From assembly GCA_964406945.1 (NCBI GenBank), contig CAYOTO010000013.1, forward strand, positions 17,829 to 81,828: 64,000 nt of DNA, given 5' to 3'. The notes beneath the pieces were generated by a model. It did not search any database and was not told the DNA's origin. It saw only the letters and a list, made by a program, of their open reading frames with translations. Of this stretch, positions 33,642-42,437 are shown one piece after another (positions within the stretch are counted from its first letter, which is position 1; each line of letters begins with the position of its first letter). A program made the translations under genes and the position numbers. Source of the DNA: UBA2266 sp964406945 (lineage in GTDB: Bacteria > Planctomycetota > Phycisphaerae > Sedimentisphaerales > Anaerobacaceae).

Positions 33642-34487
33642 ATGGCCGAACGAACAGCTTCACAGAAAACTGAATCGTCTGTAAAGGGCTCTCAAAAGGG
33701 TGCTAAGAGAAAGCCCGGAAAGTCGAAGGATCAGTTCGTCGACAAGGTAATGTCTTGTCGCCATGAGATGAAGTATGTCATTTCGGAATCCAAGACGGCG
33801 GCGATGGTTCAGTTCCTGCGTCAGTACATCGACCTGGACCGTTACTGCAAGCTCCAGAGAGGGGGTATTTACCCCATCTGCAGCTTGTACCTCGATTCGC
33901 CCAGCATGCTTCTGTGTCGCGAGAGTATAGCCGGCAAGAAGAACCGGTTCAAACTGCGGATACGCAGTTATACAGACGAGCCGGACTACCCGCGCTTTTT
34001 TGAAATAAAGCGGCGGGTAACCACCGTCATTAACAAAAGCAGAGCCCGGGTCATGGAGCAGGATGTAGGCGAATTGCTTCGCGGCAGGCCTTTGCCGCCT
34101 CAGGATTATACCACCGACGAAGCGGCTCTGAATCAGTTTCAGTTGTACATGAAAAACATTGCAGCGGCGCCGAAGGTGCTTATACGCTACTACAGGCAGG
34201 CATTCGAAGGAGAAGGAGAAAACCGCGTAAGAGTGACGTTCGACAGGGATCTCTGCTACTGCGTAACGGATGAGCCGGTTGTACGGCTCGGCGGAGGCGG
34301 CTGGCAAAGAAACAAGATTACCGAAGGTCGCACTATTCTCGAAATCAAGTTTACCGGGAACTACCCCGCATGGCTCGACAGAATGGTCAAGTACTTCGAT
34401 ATTAAGACCAGATCCGTATCCAAGTACGCAACCTCGATAGAACAGGCCTGCGAAAAACGATTCTGCGCCCCGATTTTAATGAGATAG
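33642..34487 (+). CDS. VTC domain-containing polyphosphate polymerase-like protein
   Basis: 281 residues from the ATG at 33642 (AGGG eight nt upstream). After a Lys/Ser-rich N-terminus the VTC fold is complete: CRHEMKYVISESK, RYCKLQRGGIYPICSLYLDS, KNRFKLRIRSYTD, RFFEIKRRVTTVINKSRA, KVLIRYYRQAFEGEG, RVRVTFDRDL, and ILEIKFTGNYPAWLDRMVKY with the conserved basic and acidic residues of the tunnel. In yeast VTC4 this tunnel domain makes polyphosphate from ATP; bacterial homologues sit next to DUF4956, as here (3-nt gap). There is no export signal. Likely cytoplasmic, working at the membrane with DUF4956. Confidence 0.88.
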   Translation: MAERTASQKTESSVKGSQKGAKRKPGKSKDQFVDKVMSCRHEMKYVISESKTAAMVQFLRQYIDLDRYCKLQRGGIYPICSLYLDSPSMLLCRESIAGKKNRFKLRIRSYTDEPDYPRFFEIKRRVTTVINKSRARVMEQDVGELLRGRPLPPQDYTTDEAALNQFQLYMKNIAAAPKVLIRYYRQAFEGEGENRVRVTFDRDLCYCVTDEPVVRLGGGGWQRNKITEGRTILEIKFTGNYPAWLDRMVKYFDIKTRSVSKYATSIEQACEKRFCAPILMR

Positions 34488-34490
34488 ATT

Positions 34491-35189
34491 ATGGACCAAA
34501 TCTGGCAAGCATTAGAAGATACACCAATGTCCGGAGGCTATTTCGGCCCCGAGGTCATCCTCCTGTCGCTGTTGCTGGCGTTTGTGCTGGGGCAGTTTCT
34601 GGCGTGGGTCTACTATTTTACCCACAGCGGACTGTCCTATTCCCGATCCTACGTTCAGTCTCTGATAATAGTTACTGTTGTTGTCGCAATGGTCATGACA
34701 GTAATCGGCAACAACATAATCACTGCGGTGGGGCTCATGGGCGCCCTGGCCATCGTTCGTTTCAGGAACATACTCAAAGATACACGCGATATTGCCTTTA
34801 TATTCTGCGCACTGGTGGTCGGCATGGCCTCCGGTTCGCAGCGGTACGCAACTGCTATCGTTGGTACGGCCATTTTGAGTGCGATAACAGTATATCTCTA
34901 CCTCACGGGCTTTGGCACGCACACGCCGCATAACGGCTTCTTGCGGTTCAGTTTCAGGGGGCATATCGGTCCGAAACACCCCGTAACAGGCATTCTCAAA
35001 CGCTATTGCAGAACGTACACTCTGATATCGGCTCAGGATAGCGGATTTGGTTCGGCGGCGGTAGAATATGCATATCAGTTGATGATAAAGAATCTGGAAA
35101 ACAACGCTCAGATGGTGGAGGAGCTGCAGAGCATTGAGGGCATCGAGAATGTAAGCCTGACGATGCAGGAAACACTGTTGGAGGTCTAA
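34491..35189 (+). CDS. DUF4956 membrane protein
   Basis: 232 residues with four likely membrane helices (about 20-45, 55-78, 80-95 and 104-140) and a soluble C-terminal domain (about 150-232). The conserved family core GLMGALAIVRFRNILKDTRD is present between helices, followed by FIFCALVVGMASGSQRY. DUF4956 proteins are almost always encoded beside VTC polymerases and may form a channel or anchor for the product. It starts 3 nt after the VTC stop and is followed 7 nt later by the HlyD gene, so translation is probably coupled. The molecular function of the family is unknown to me. Confidence 0.85.
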   Translation: MDQIWQALEDTPMSGGYFGPEVILLSLLLAFVLGQFLAWVYYFTHSGLSYSRSYVQSLIIVTVVVAMVMTVIGNNIITAVGLMGALAIVRFRNILKDTRDIAFIFCALVVGMASGSQRYATAIVGTAILSAITVYLYLTGFGTHTPHNGFLRFSFRGHIGPKHPVTGILKRYCRTYTLISAQDSGFGSAAVEYAYQLMIKNLENNAQMVEELQSIEGIENVSLTMQETLLEV

Positions 35190-35196
35190 GCATCAA

Positions 35197-36405
35197 ATGA
35201 AGAAAACCCGCTCAAAAGGCTATTCCTTCAGACAGCTTTACCTGCACATTGTGCCGTTGGTGGTCTGGCTGGGAGCCGTTGCATGCGTGTTTATACTGTT
35301 CAAACAGCGCGCCCAGAGATTTCAGGTTGTCGGAATGGCCAGGGGCCAGATAAGGCAGGTCGCCGCCAATTGCGCCGGACGTATTATCGACATTCCCGTC
35401 GAACTCCATGATCGCGTCGAAAAGGGGCAGGTAGTGGCGATAGTCGACACGGTTCTTGACAACGAACGCCGCCCGCAGCTTATAGAGGCCCAGGTGGCGA
35501 CCGTTCAGGCGGAGGTCAAACGCCTCGAGGCCGAACTGGAATATACAAGAGATGTGCTGCTGACTGAGCAGGCCGAGCGCGAAAGCGACAGAGTCGCCGA
35601 ACAGAGGCGTTTCGATGTAGATATCGAATCCACGAAGCTGCAAATCCTCTCCACGCGGGCTCAACTGGCCGCCGACCGAATGACCCTGGCGGATCTCAAG
35701 ACCGAAGCCGAAGCCCTGCGAGAACTCGTGGAAAGCGACGCAATAGCCCCATACGAACTTGAAAGAGTTCAGGCCCAATACATTGCACTGGCCGAGAAGA
35801 TAAAGCAGAACGAGAAATTGCTCGAAGAAGCACAGGCTGCGCTCGAAGCGAACATCGCCAGGCGGGAAGCCTACACGGACCTGCCTACGCGACACACTTC
35901 CGTGGACCGTGCTATCGACGTCATAAGAAAAGAGATACTCGTCCAGAAAAAGCTTATGGACGAATACATGGCTGTCGGCCAGAGGCAGCCGGTCGAATTG
36001 AAGGCTCCGATCAGCGGCATTATAGTCGCCGTCGGCAATAACACGAACCAATCGCTTAGTCGCAGGCCCGGCGAAAACGTGATGAAAGGGGCCCAGGAAG
36101 TCCTTACCGCCGGTGAGCCGATCCTGGCAATTGCCGAAGAAACTCCTAACGAAATAGTCGCTTATCTGAGCCAGAACCAGCTTGGGGGACTCGAAGAGAA
36201 CAAGGCGGTTCAACTGATCAAGAACCGGGCTCCGCGACAGCTCGCCGAGACCCGGATCGCCTCGATAGGTGCGACCATGGAGTTGATGCCCGAAAGACTC
36301 TGGAGAAATCCGACGGCACCACAATGGGGAATGCCCATCACAGTTAATATCCCGCCGGGGCTGGATATCGAGCCGGGCGAGTTAATCGGCATAAGGGGCT
36401 TTTAA
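35197..36405 (+). CDS. HlyD-family membrane fusion (periplasmic adaptor) protein
   Basis: 402 residues. One N-terminal membrane helix (about 16-37, LHIVPLVVWLGAVACVFIL) anchors it in the inner membrane. The first half of a biotinyl-lipoyl domain (CAGRIIDIPVELHDRVEKGQ) precedes a long helical hairpin (about 90-225, rich in Glu/Ala/Arg heptads). The second lipoyl half (PVELKAPISGIIVAVGN) and a beta-barrel region complete the adaptor layout of HlyD/EmrA. Such proteins link an inner-membrane transporter to a TolC channel. No ABC or RND pump is adjacent; the only inner-membrane partner in this operon is DUF4956. Confidence 0.85.
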   Translation: MKKTRSKGYSFRQLYLHIVPLVVWLGAVACVFILFKQRAQRFQVVGMARGQIRQVAANCAGRIIDIPVELHDRVEKGQVVAIVDTVLDNERRPQLIEAQVATVQAEVKRLEAELEYTRDVLLTEQAERESDRVAEQRRFDVDIESTKLQILSTRAQLAADRMTLADLKTEAEALRELVESDAIAPYELERVQAQYIALAEKIKQNEKLLEEAQAALEANIARREAYTDLPTRHTSVDRAIDVIRKEILVQKKLMDEYMAVGQRQPVELKAPISGIIVAVGNNTNQSLSRRPGENVMKGAQEVLTAGEPILAIAEETPNEIVAYLSQNQLGGLEENKAVQLIKNRAPRQLAETRIASIGATMELMPERLWRNPTAPQWGMPITVNIPPGLDIEPGELIGIRGF

Positions 36406-36468
36406 GAGTTGGCAACCGCGGCCACAGAATCCGGGTTGTGCACACACATGAGGGCAGGAATCCCGAAA

Positions 36469-38097
36469 ATGGTCTTTAACCGCATTAAGAACAAGATGCT
36501 GCTGCTTTGTGCCGTGTGCTGCTGCTTTGCGCCGTTTTTGCCCGGCTGCGGTCCTCAGAATTACAAGGCCGAGGCCGATGAAAAGGTCTACAATATAATC
36601 GACAAGAAATGGGACGATGAATTCGGCCGGAAGGTCAATTACAAGATAAGCGATGTCGATCCTGATCCGAATTCTATCGCGTTGGAGGACAAGCCCTCCG
36701 TATCCGGAACAATTACACTCGCCCAGGCGGTCGCAATCGCCACGGCCGGGAATCGAGAATATCAGACGCAGAAGGAACTGCTCTACACCTCGGCCCTTGA
36801 CCTCGATCTTCAAAGGCACGAGTTCGAAAATCAGTACTTCGGCGGGGCTTTCTTCGGGTACGGTCGGGACGGCGTCAGCCGCGAAGAAGCAATCGCCGCC
36901 GGCGCAAACGTCGGCTTTAACAGACTGCTCGCAACCGGCACTCAGATAAGCGCACAGATCGCGGTTTCCTGGGCTAAGATATTGCTCGGAGACCGGCTCG
37001 CCACCGGAGTAGCGCCGCTGCTGGGCGTCTCGGTCGTTCAGCCGCTTCTGCGGGGCAGCAGCCCGGAAGTGGTCATGGAAAACCTCACCCAGGCCGAGCG
37101 CGACACGCTCTACCGGATCAGGGCTTTTAACCGATTCCGCAAGGAGTTCGTGGTTTCGGTAATAACGCAGTACTACCAGGTCCTGGAATTGCAGGACATA
37201 ATGCAGAATACCAGGCGGAACTACAACGCACTGGTCGACATCTACGAAAAGACGAAGAAGTTGACCGAGGGCGGCCGCCTGCCTAAATACGAACTCGACC
37301 GTGTACACCAGGAAATACTCGCAACGGTCGACACTTATCTGCAGACACAGAAGCAATACGAGCAGACGCTGGACGACTTCAAAATTACCCTGGCTGTTCC
37401 GACGACTACGGAACTGACGCTCGACAGCAACGAACTGCAGCGGTTGAGGTCGGCTGAGATGACCTATCCAGACTTTCCCGAAACCGTAGCCGTTGAAACC
37501 GCACTTCTTCGAAGGCTGGATGTGGTCAACACCGCCGATCGCGTAATAGACGCACGTCGCAAGGTCCGGGTCGCAGCCGATGCACTGCGAGCCGAACTGA
37601 ATCTGGGCGCCACCCTCGAGGGGGAATCAGAAGAAAGTTTCGACATTCCCGGAATAGACAACGTGAACGCCATAATAGACCTGGACCTTCCGCTCGAACG
37701 CGAAGCCGAGAAGAACGCCTACCGCAAAGCCCTCATAGCCGTCAGCCGGGCCCGGCGTGATTACGATCTGGCCAGGGATACCACGGCTCTGGAAATACGG
37801 CGGGCCTATCGCGATATGGTCGAAGCCGCCGAGCGGTATCGCATTCAGGCCGAGGCGCTCGGCGTGGCCGAGAAGAGATACAGCGATACGAAGCTCATGC
37901 TGAAATTCGGCCGGGCCAGCAGTCGACGTCTGATAAACGCCCAGGAGGATCTTTACCAGGCCCGCAATACCGCCACACAGGCGCTGGTAAATTATACCGT
38001 CGCAACTATGAACTTCTACCGGGATTCCGGCGTTCTGCGGGTTCTTCCGGACGGCATGTGGCGGGTCAATTCCGAAGCCGCGACCGCGGCCAAATAG
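36469..38097 (+). CDS. TolC-family outer-membrane efflux lipoprotein
   Basis: 542 residues from the ATG at 36469, which has AGGAA eight nt upstream and yields a lipoprotein signal ending FLPGC. An earlier in-frame TTG at 36409 is less likely. Two outer-membrane efflux (OEP) repeats follow, with long helices (YNALVDIYEKTKKLTEGGRL, NAYRKALIAVSRARRDYDL, RYSDTKLMLKFGRASSRRL) and beta segments such as GVAPLLGVSVVQPLLRG, as in TolC/OprM. It should form a trimeric channel across the outer membrane for the adaptor encoded just upstream. At 542 residues it is somewhat longer than typical TolC. Confidence 0.85.
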   Translation: MVFNRIKNKMLLLCAVCCCFAPFLPGCGPQNYKAEADEKVYNIIDKKWDDEFGRKVNYKISDVDPDPNSIALEDKPSVSGTITLAQAVAIATAGNREYQTQKELLYTSALDLDLQRHEFENQYFGGAFFGYGRDGVSREEAIAAGANVGFNRLLATGTQISAQIAVSWAKILLGDRLATGVAPLLGVSVVQPLLRGSSPEVVMENLTQAERDTLYRIRAFNRFRKEFVVSVITQYYQVLELQDIMQNTRRNYNALVDIYEKTKKLTEGGRLPKYELDRVHQEILATVDTYLQTQKQYEQTLDDFKITLAVPTTTELTLDSNELQRLRSAEMTYPDFPETVAVETALLRRLDVVNTADRVIDARRKVRVAADALRAELNLGATLEGESEESFDIPGIDNVNAIIDLDLPLEREAEKNAYRKALIAVSRARRDYDLARDTTALEIRRAYRDMVEAAERYRIQAEALGVAEKRYSDTKLMLKFGRASSRRLINAQEDLYQARNTATQALVNYTVATMNFYRDSGVLRVLPDGMWRVNSEAATAAK

Positions 38098-38156
38098 CAT
38101 TTCCCACTATTTAGAGCCTGTTCAATCACTTGTTTAGCTTCGAATCGGGCCATCTC

Positions 38157-38176
38157 CCGCCGGCAAAGCGGTTTTT
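38157..38176 (+). terminator. Weak intrinsic terminator after the TolC-family gene
   Basis: CCGC, a 7-nt loop, GCGG and then TTTTT, 60 nt after the stop codon. The stem is only four base pairs, so this is a weak candidate. The remainder of the 230-nt gap to leuS shows no gene and no T-box motif that I can see. Confidence 0.35.
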
Positions 38177-38327
38177 CGTGGATTCAGGGGGCGTTTTGCT
38201 GTATCTTCTTACGCTGATTTGCCCGTAGAGCCGAAGATACTCTGTACAGCCGCAACCGGCCTGCATCACGGAGACGGCGGCTGCACGGGCACAAACAACT
38301 GACCTTAAGCAGGAGCATATTGAATCG

Positions 38328-40880
38328 ATGTCTGAAGAAAAAGGCCTGTACAACTTTGCTGAAATCGAAAAGAAATGGCAGCAATACTGGGAGCAGAACG
38401 CGACTTTTAAGGCCGTGGATTGCGATCCTAAGCCCAAGTACTACGTTCTGGACATGTTCCCGTACCCAAGCGCCGCCGGTCTGCACGTCGGTCATCCCGA
38501 AGGGTATACCGCCAGCGACATAGTCGCGCGCTACAAGAGAATGAAAGGATTCAACGTACTGCACCCGATGGGCTACGATGCGTTCGGTCTGCCTGCCGAG
38601 CAGTACGCAATCAAGACAGGCACCGATCCGGAGGTAACTACTGGCAAGAACATCGAGAATATGCGAAAGCAAATCAAATCGCTGGGTTTCAGCTATGACT
38701 GGAGTCGTGAGGTAAGCACCACCGACCCCAAATACTACAAATGGACCCAGTGGATATTTCTCAAACTCTTCAATAGCTATTTCGACCTCGAGCAGCAGAA
38801 GGCCAGACCCATAGAAGAGCTGCCCATTCCCGAAGGCCTCAGTGAAGAAGAAAAACGCAAATACGTCGACGATCACCGCCTCGCTTACGAAGCGGAAGTG
38901 GCCGTCAACTGGTGCCCGGCACTGGGGACGGTTCTGGCAAACGAGGAGGTCATCGGCGGGTTGAGCGAACGCGGGGGCCACCCGGTTTTCAGAAAACCCA
39001 TGCGGCAGTGGATGTTGCGAATAACACATTACGCCGAGAGGCTTCTGCAGGACCTTGCGGAGGTCGACTGGCCCGAATCGATCAAGAAGCTTCAGACCGA
39101 CTGGATCGGCAAGAGCATCGGTGCCGAAGTCGATTTCAAGATCGACGCCTACGATGAGAAGATTAGGGTCTTTACCACCCGGCCGGATACCCTTTTCGGC
39201 GCTACTTATATGGTTATGGCTCCCGAACACCCACTTGTTGACCTGATTACGTCCGAGCAGAAGAAGCAGCAGGTGACTGAATACCGCGATGCGGCGTCAC
39301 GAAAGAGCGATCTCGATCGAACCGATCTGGCAAAAGAAAAGACGGGCGTGTTTACCGGTGCATACGCCGTCAATCCGGTCAATGACGAGAAAATACCCAT
39401 CTGGATCAGCGACTACGTCCTGATAAGCTACGGAACCGGTGCGATTATGGCCGTGCCCGCTCACGACGATCGTGATTTCGAATTCGCCAAAAAGTTCGAC
39501 TTGCCGATCATACAGGTTGTCCAGCCTGACGACCCGGAAGAGGCCGAACTGGCGCGACAGGAAAAGCTCTGCTTTGTCGGCGATGGAACGGCCATTAACA
39601 GTGGGCAGTTTACCGGCCTTCCCACCAAACAGTTCAAAGAAGAAATTACAAAATGGCTCGAGCAGAATGACCTGGGCTGTAAGGCTGTGAATTACAAACT
39701 GCGAGACTGGCTGTTCAGTCGCCAGCGCTACTGGGGCGAGCCTTTCCCCATCCTTCATGCCGAAGACGGCGAAATCATAGCACTTTCCGAAGAAGAACTT
39801 CCTCTGGAGTTGCCGGATGTGGAAGAATATAAGCCTTCCGGAACCGGCGACCCGCCTTTGTCCAATGCGACCGACTGGGTAAATGTAACGCTCGAAGACG
39901 GCCGCAAAGCCAGACGCGAGACCAACACAATGCCCCAATGGGCCGGTTCGTGCTGGTATTACCTGCGATACCTCGATCCGGACAACCTGGAGCGGGGCTG
40001 GGCGAGCGAAAAGGAAGACTACTGGATGCCGGTCGACCTCTATATCGGCGGCGCCGAACACGCCGTTCTACACCTGCTCTACGCACGATTCTGGCACAAG
40101 TTTCTCTACGACCTCGGCTACGTCACCACGAAAGAGCCTTTCAAGAAACTAGTCAATCAGGGGATGATTCTCGGCGAAGACGGCCAGAAAATGAGTAAGT
40201 CAAGGGGAAATGTCATCAACCCCGACAATGTCATTTCAGGCTACGGCGCCGATTCCATGAGGCTCTATGAAATGTTCATGGGACCGCTCGAGGCCATGAA
40301 GCCGTGGTCTATGCAGGGCGTCGAAGGCGTGCATCGGTTTTTGCAGAGAACCTGGCGGGTAATTGTGGATGAAGATACGGGCGAACTCGCAGCCGAAGTC
40401 CGTCGCACCGAGCCGGACGAAGAGACTCTTCGTCTGCTCCACCAGACCATAAAAAAAGTCGGCGGCGACATCGAAACCTTCGGATTCAACACGGCAATCA
40501 GCGCCATGATGATACTCGTAAACCATCTGACCAAGCAGTCGGTCCGTCCGGTCTCGGTTCTCGAAAAGCTGGTTCTGATCCTTGCGCCTTTCGCGCCGCA
40601 CGTCGCCGAAGAACTCTGGCAGCGTCTGGGCCGCGAGCAAAGCCTGGCCTACGAGCCCTGGCCCGAGTACGATGAAGAGCTGACCAGGGAAAAAGAAATC
40701 GAACTCGCCGTCCAGGTGAATGGTAAAATCAAGGACAGGATAGTCGTAAGCGCCGACGCCGATGAAGATCAGATAAAACAGAAGGCCCTTGGCAACGACA
40801 AAGTTTCTGCCGCAGTGGCGGGTAAGGAACCGCGTAAAATTATTGTGATAAAATCCCGACTTGTAAACGTAGTAGTTTGA
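38328..40880 (+). CDS. leuS: Leucyl-tRNA synthetase
   Basis: 850 residues, the usual bacterial length. The class I signatures are intact: the HIGH motif as GLHVGHPEGYT and KMSKS as GQKMSKSRGNVINPD. The editing (CP1) domain carries FTTRPDTLFGATYMV and VPAHDDRDFEFAKKF with the conserved T-rich and Asp elements. The Zn/catalytic insert SRQRYWGEPFP and NTMPQWAGSCWYYLRYLDP, and the C-terminal anticodon-binding domain (LVLILAPFAPHVAEELW, AVQVNGKIKDRIVV), complete the enzyme. It charges tRNA-Leu and removes mischarged norvaline and isoleucine. It leads a downstream run of genes on the same strand. Confidence 0.97.
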   Translation: MSEEKGLYNFAEIEKKWQQYWEQNATFKAVDCDPKPKYYVLDMFPYPSAAGLHVGHPEGYTASDIVARYKRMKGFNVLHPMGYDAFGLPAEQYAIKTGTDPEVTTGKNIENMRKQIKSLGFSYDWSREVSTTDPKYYKWTQWIFLKLFNSYFDLEQQKARPIEELPIPEGLSEEEKRKYVDDHRLAYEAEVAVNWCPALGTVLANEEVIGGLSERGGHPVFRKPMRQWMLRITHYAERLLQDLAEVDWPESIKKLQTDWIGKSIGAEVDFKIDAYDEKIRVFTTRPDTLFGATYMVMAPEHPLVDLITSEQKKQQVTEYRDAASRKSDLDRTDLAKEKTGVFTGAYAVNPVNDEKIPIWISDYVLISYGTGAIMAVPAHDDRDFEFAKKFDLPIIQVVQPDDPEEAELARQEKLCFVGDGTAINSGQFTGLPTKQFKEEITKWLEQNDLGCKAVNYKLRDWLFSRQRYWGEPFPILHAEDGEIIALSEEELPLELPDVEEYKPSGTGDPPLSNATDWVNVTLEDGRKARRETNTMPQWAGSCWYYLRYLDPDNLERGWASEKEDYWMPVDLYIGGAEHAVLHLLYARFWHKFLYDLGYVTTKEPFKKLVNQGMILGEDGQKMSKSRGNVINPDNVISGYGADSMRLYEMFMGPLEAMKPWSMQGVEGVHRFLQRTWRVIVDEDTGELAAEVRRTEPDEETLRLLHQTIKKVGGDIETFGFNTAISAMMILVNHLTKQSVRPVSVLEKLVLILAPFAPHVAEELWQRLGREQSLAYEPWPEYDEELTREKEIELAVQVNGKIKDRIVVSADADEDQIKQKALGNDKVSAAVAGKEPRKIIVIKSRLVNVVV

Positions 40881-40897
40881 CAGGTGCGCGCAACCGC

Positions 40898-41455
40898 ATG
40901 TGTACGGAGATCGAAGCAAAATTGAAGGTCGACAGCCATGAGGACCTGGAAGACAGGCTCGCGGAACTCGGTGCGCGGTTTATGGCCCAGAAGGTGCAGA
41001 CCGATTATTATCTGGATGACAGCGGCTCGACCCTGCGTAATTCGGATAAATGTCTTCGCATAAGATCAGAAACCGCGAATGATCGCGGCAAAGTATTTGT
41101 GACTTATAAGGGCGCTAAAGAACAAAGCGATTACAAACAGCGCCGCGAAATAGAATTTCAAATAACCTCGCTGAAACCGGCCGAAATCCTCTTCGGCGAA
41201 TTAGGTTATGTCCGGGCGCTTGTGGTACAGAAAAGACGTCGTCTCTGGCGGCTTCGCAACTGTCTGGTCGCCCTGGACGAGTTGCCGATGTTGGGGGCTT
41301 TTGTGGAAATAGAAGGCCCCGACAGCTCGAGCATCAACCGGATACAGAATGACATGGGGCTCTCCGGCTCAATGCACATACAGCAAAGTTACGCCGATCT
41401 TGCGCAGGCCGAACTGACCGCGGCCGGAGATCAATCGAGAGAGGTCCTCTTTTGA
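40898..41455 (+). CDS. CYTH domain protein (class IV adenylate cyclase/ThTPase-like)
   Basis: 185 residues from the ATG at 40898 with AGGTG upstream. It begins MCTEIEAKLKV with the signature ExExK motif. Further on are DYYLDD, KCLRIRSETANDRGKVFVTYKG, REIEFQI, VVQKRRRLWRL, VALDELPMLGAFVEIEGP and the final QQSYADL, which together outline the eight-stranded tunnel of CYTH/CyaB proteins. These bind triphosphate compounds with divalent metal; members include class IV adenylate cyclases and thiamine- or inorganic-triphosphatases. Activity cannot be chosen from sequence alone. It starts 17 nt after leuS. Confidence 0.85.
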   Translation: MCTEIEAKLKVDSHEDLEDRLAELGARFMAQKVQTDYYLDDSGSTLRNSDKCLRIRSETANDRGKVFVTYKGAKEQSDYKQRREIEFQITSLKPAEILFGELGYVRALVVQKRRRLWRLRNCLVALDELPMLGAFVEIEGPDSSSINRIQNDMGLSGSMHIQQSYADLAQAELTAAGDQSREVLF

Positions 41456-41474
41456 GGATGGAACAATTTGTACT

Positions 41475-42416
41475 ATGAAACCCGAAGACGGATACATATC
41501 GTACATTGTTAACCCGAAATCCGGCCCGAGCAGCCGCAAGACTATGGGACGCCGGTTTCACGACTATCTCGTTGAAAAAGGCTTCGACGTACGAGCCACA
41601 GAAACCAAATCTCTCGGACATGCCTGTGACCTTGCGACGGATGCGGCAGTGGATTATGACTGCGCCCTGGTCGTGGCGGTAGGGGGGGACGGCACGGTCA
41701 GGGAAGTCGCCCATGGGCTCGAGGGCAGTGATAAGCCGATGCTCATGATTGCTTCCGGCACGGAAAACCTGCTTGCGAGCGAACTGGGCTTTGATGAACG
41801 GGTCGAAACCGTAATCAAGGCCTTCGAAGGCGGCTATTCCCGACGCATCGACCTGGGCATGTTCAACGACAGGTGCTTTACTTCCGTTTCCGGTTTCGGC
41901 TTCGACGCGGATGTCGTCCAACTAGTCAACGAACACCGAAAGGGCAACATTAGGTATTTCGACTATGTCGGCCCGATCTGGCACACGTTCTGGCGCCACA
42001 AATTCCCGCGGATGAAAGTGGAGGCGGACGGCCGTGAGATATTTAATGATCGGGGCATGATCTTTATTGGGAACATTTCGCGATATGGCGGCGGTTTCGG
42101 CATTCTGAACCGGGCCGATATCGCCGACGGCCTTCTCGATATTTGTGCGGTTCAATGTAATTCACGGATCCGGATGCTCCGTCGAACCGTGCGCATCGCG
42201 ACCAGGACTCACATAGGCAAAAAGGGAATTGTATACGAACAGGCCAAAGATATTAAAGTGACAAGTGACGACAAAGTTCGCACTCAGATCGACGGGGACC
42301 CCGGCCCGGAGCTGCCGGTGGAAATCAAGGTTGTTCCGTCCGCCGTGGACTGTATCGTCCTCAGGAACGCCAAGCCGGTCGGATTGCGAACCAGAATCAA
42401 GCGCTGGCTTCGCTAG
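41475..42416 (+). CDS. Diacylglycerol kinase-family lipid kinase
   Basis: 313 residues. The N-terminal domain has YIVNPKSGPSSRKTM and the nucleotide-binding GGDGTVREVAHGLEGS, followed by GSGTENLL-like ASGTENLLASELGF and the C-terminal beta-sandwich (VSGFGFDADVV, MIFIGNISRYGGGFGI, DGLLDICAVQ, TQIDGDPGPELPVEIKVVP), as in DagK/YegS/LCB5. Such enzymes phosphorylate diacylglycerol or related lipids at the inner membrane face. It starts 19 nt after the CYTH gene and ends 21 nt before kdsA, consistent with an envelope-related operon. Confidence 0.88.
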   Translation: MKPEDGYISYIVNPKSGPSSRKTMGRRFHDYLVEKGFDVRATETKSLGHACDLATDAAVDYDCALVVAVGGDGTVREVAHGLEGSDKPMLMIASGTENLLASELGFDERVETVIKAFEGGYSRRIDLGMFNDRCFTSVSGFGFDADVVQLVNEHRKGNIRYFDYVGPIWHTFWRHKFPRMKVEADGREIFNDRGMIFIGNISRYGGGFGILNRADIADGLLDICAVQCNSRIRMLRRTVRIATRTHIGKKGIVYEQAKDIKVTSDDKVRTQIDGDPGPELPVEIKVVPSAVDCIVLRNAKPVGLRTRIKRWLR

Positions 42417-42437
42417 GCCAACTAATTGGATTGTGAA

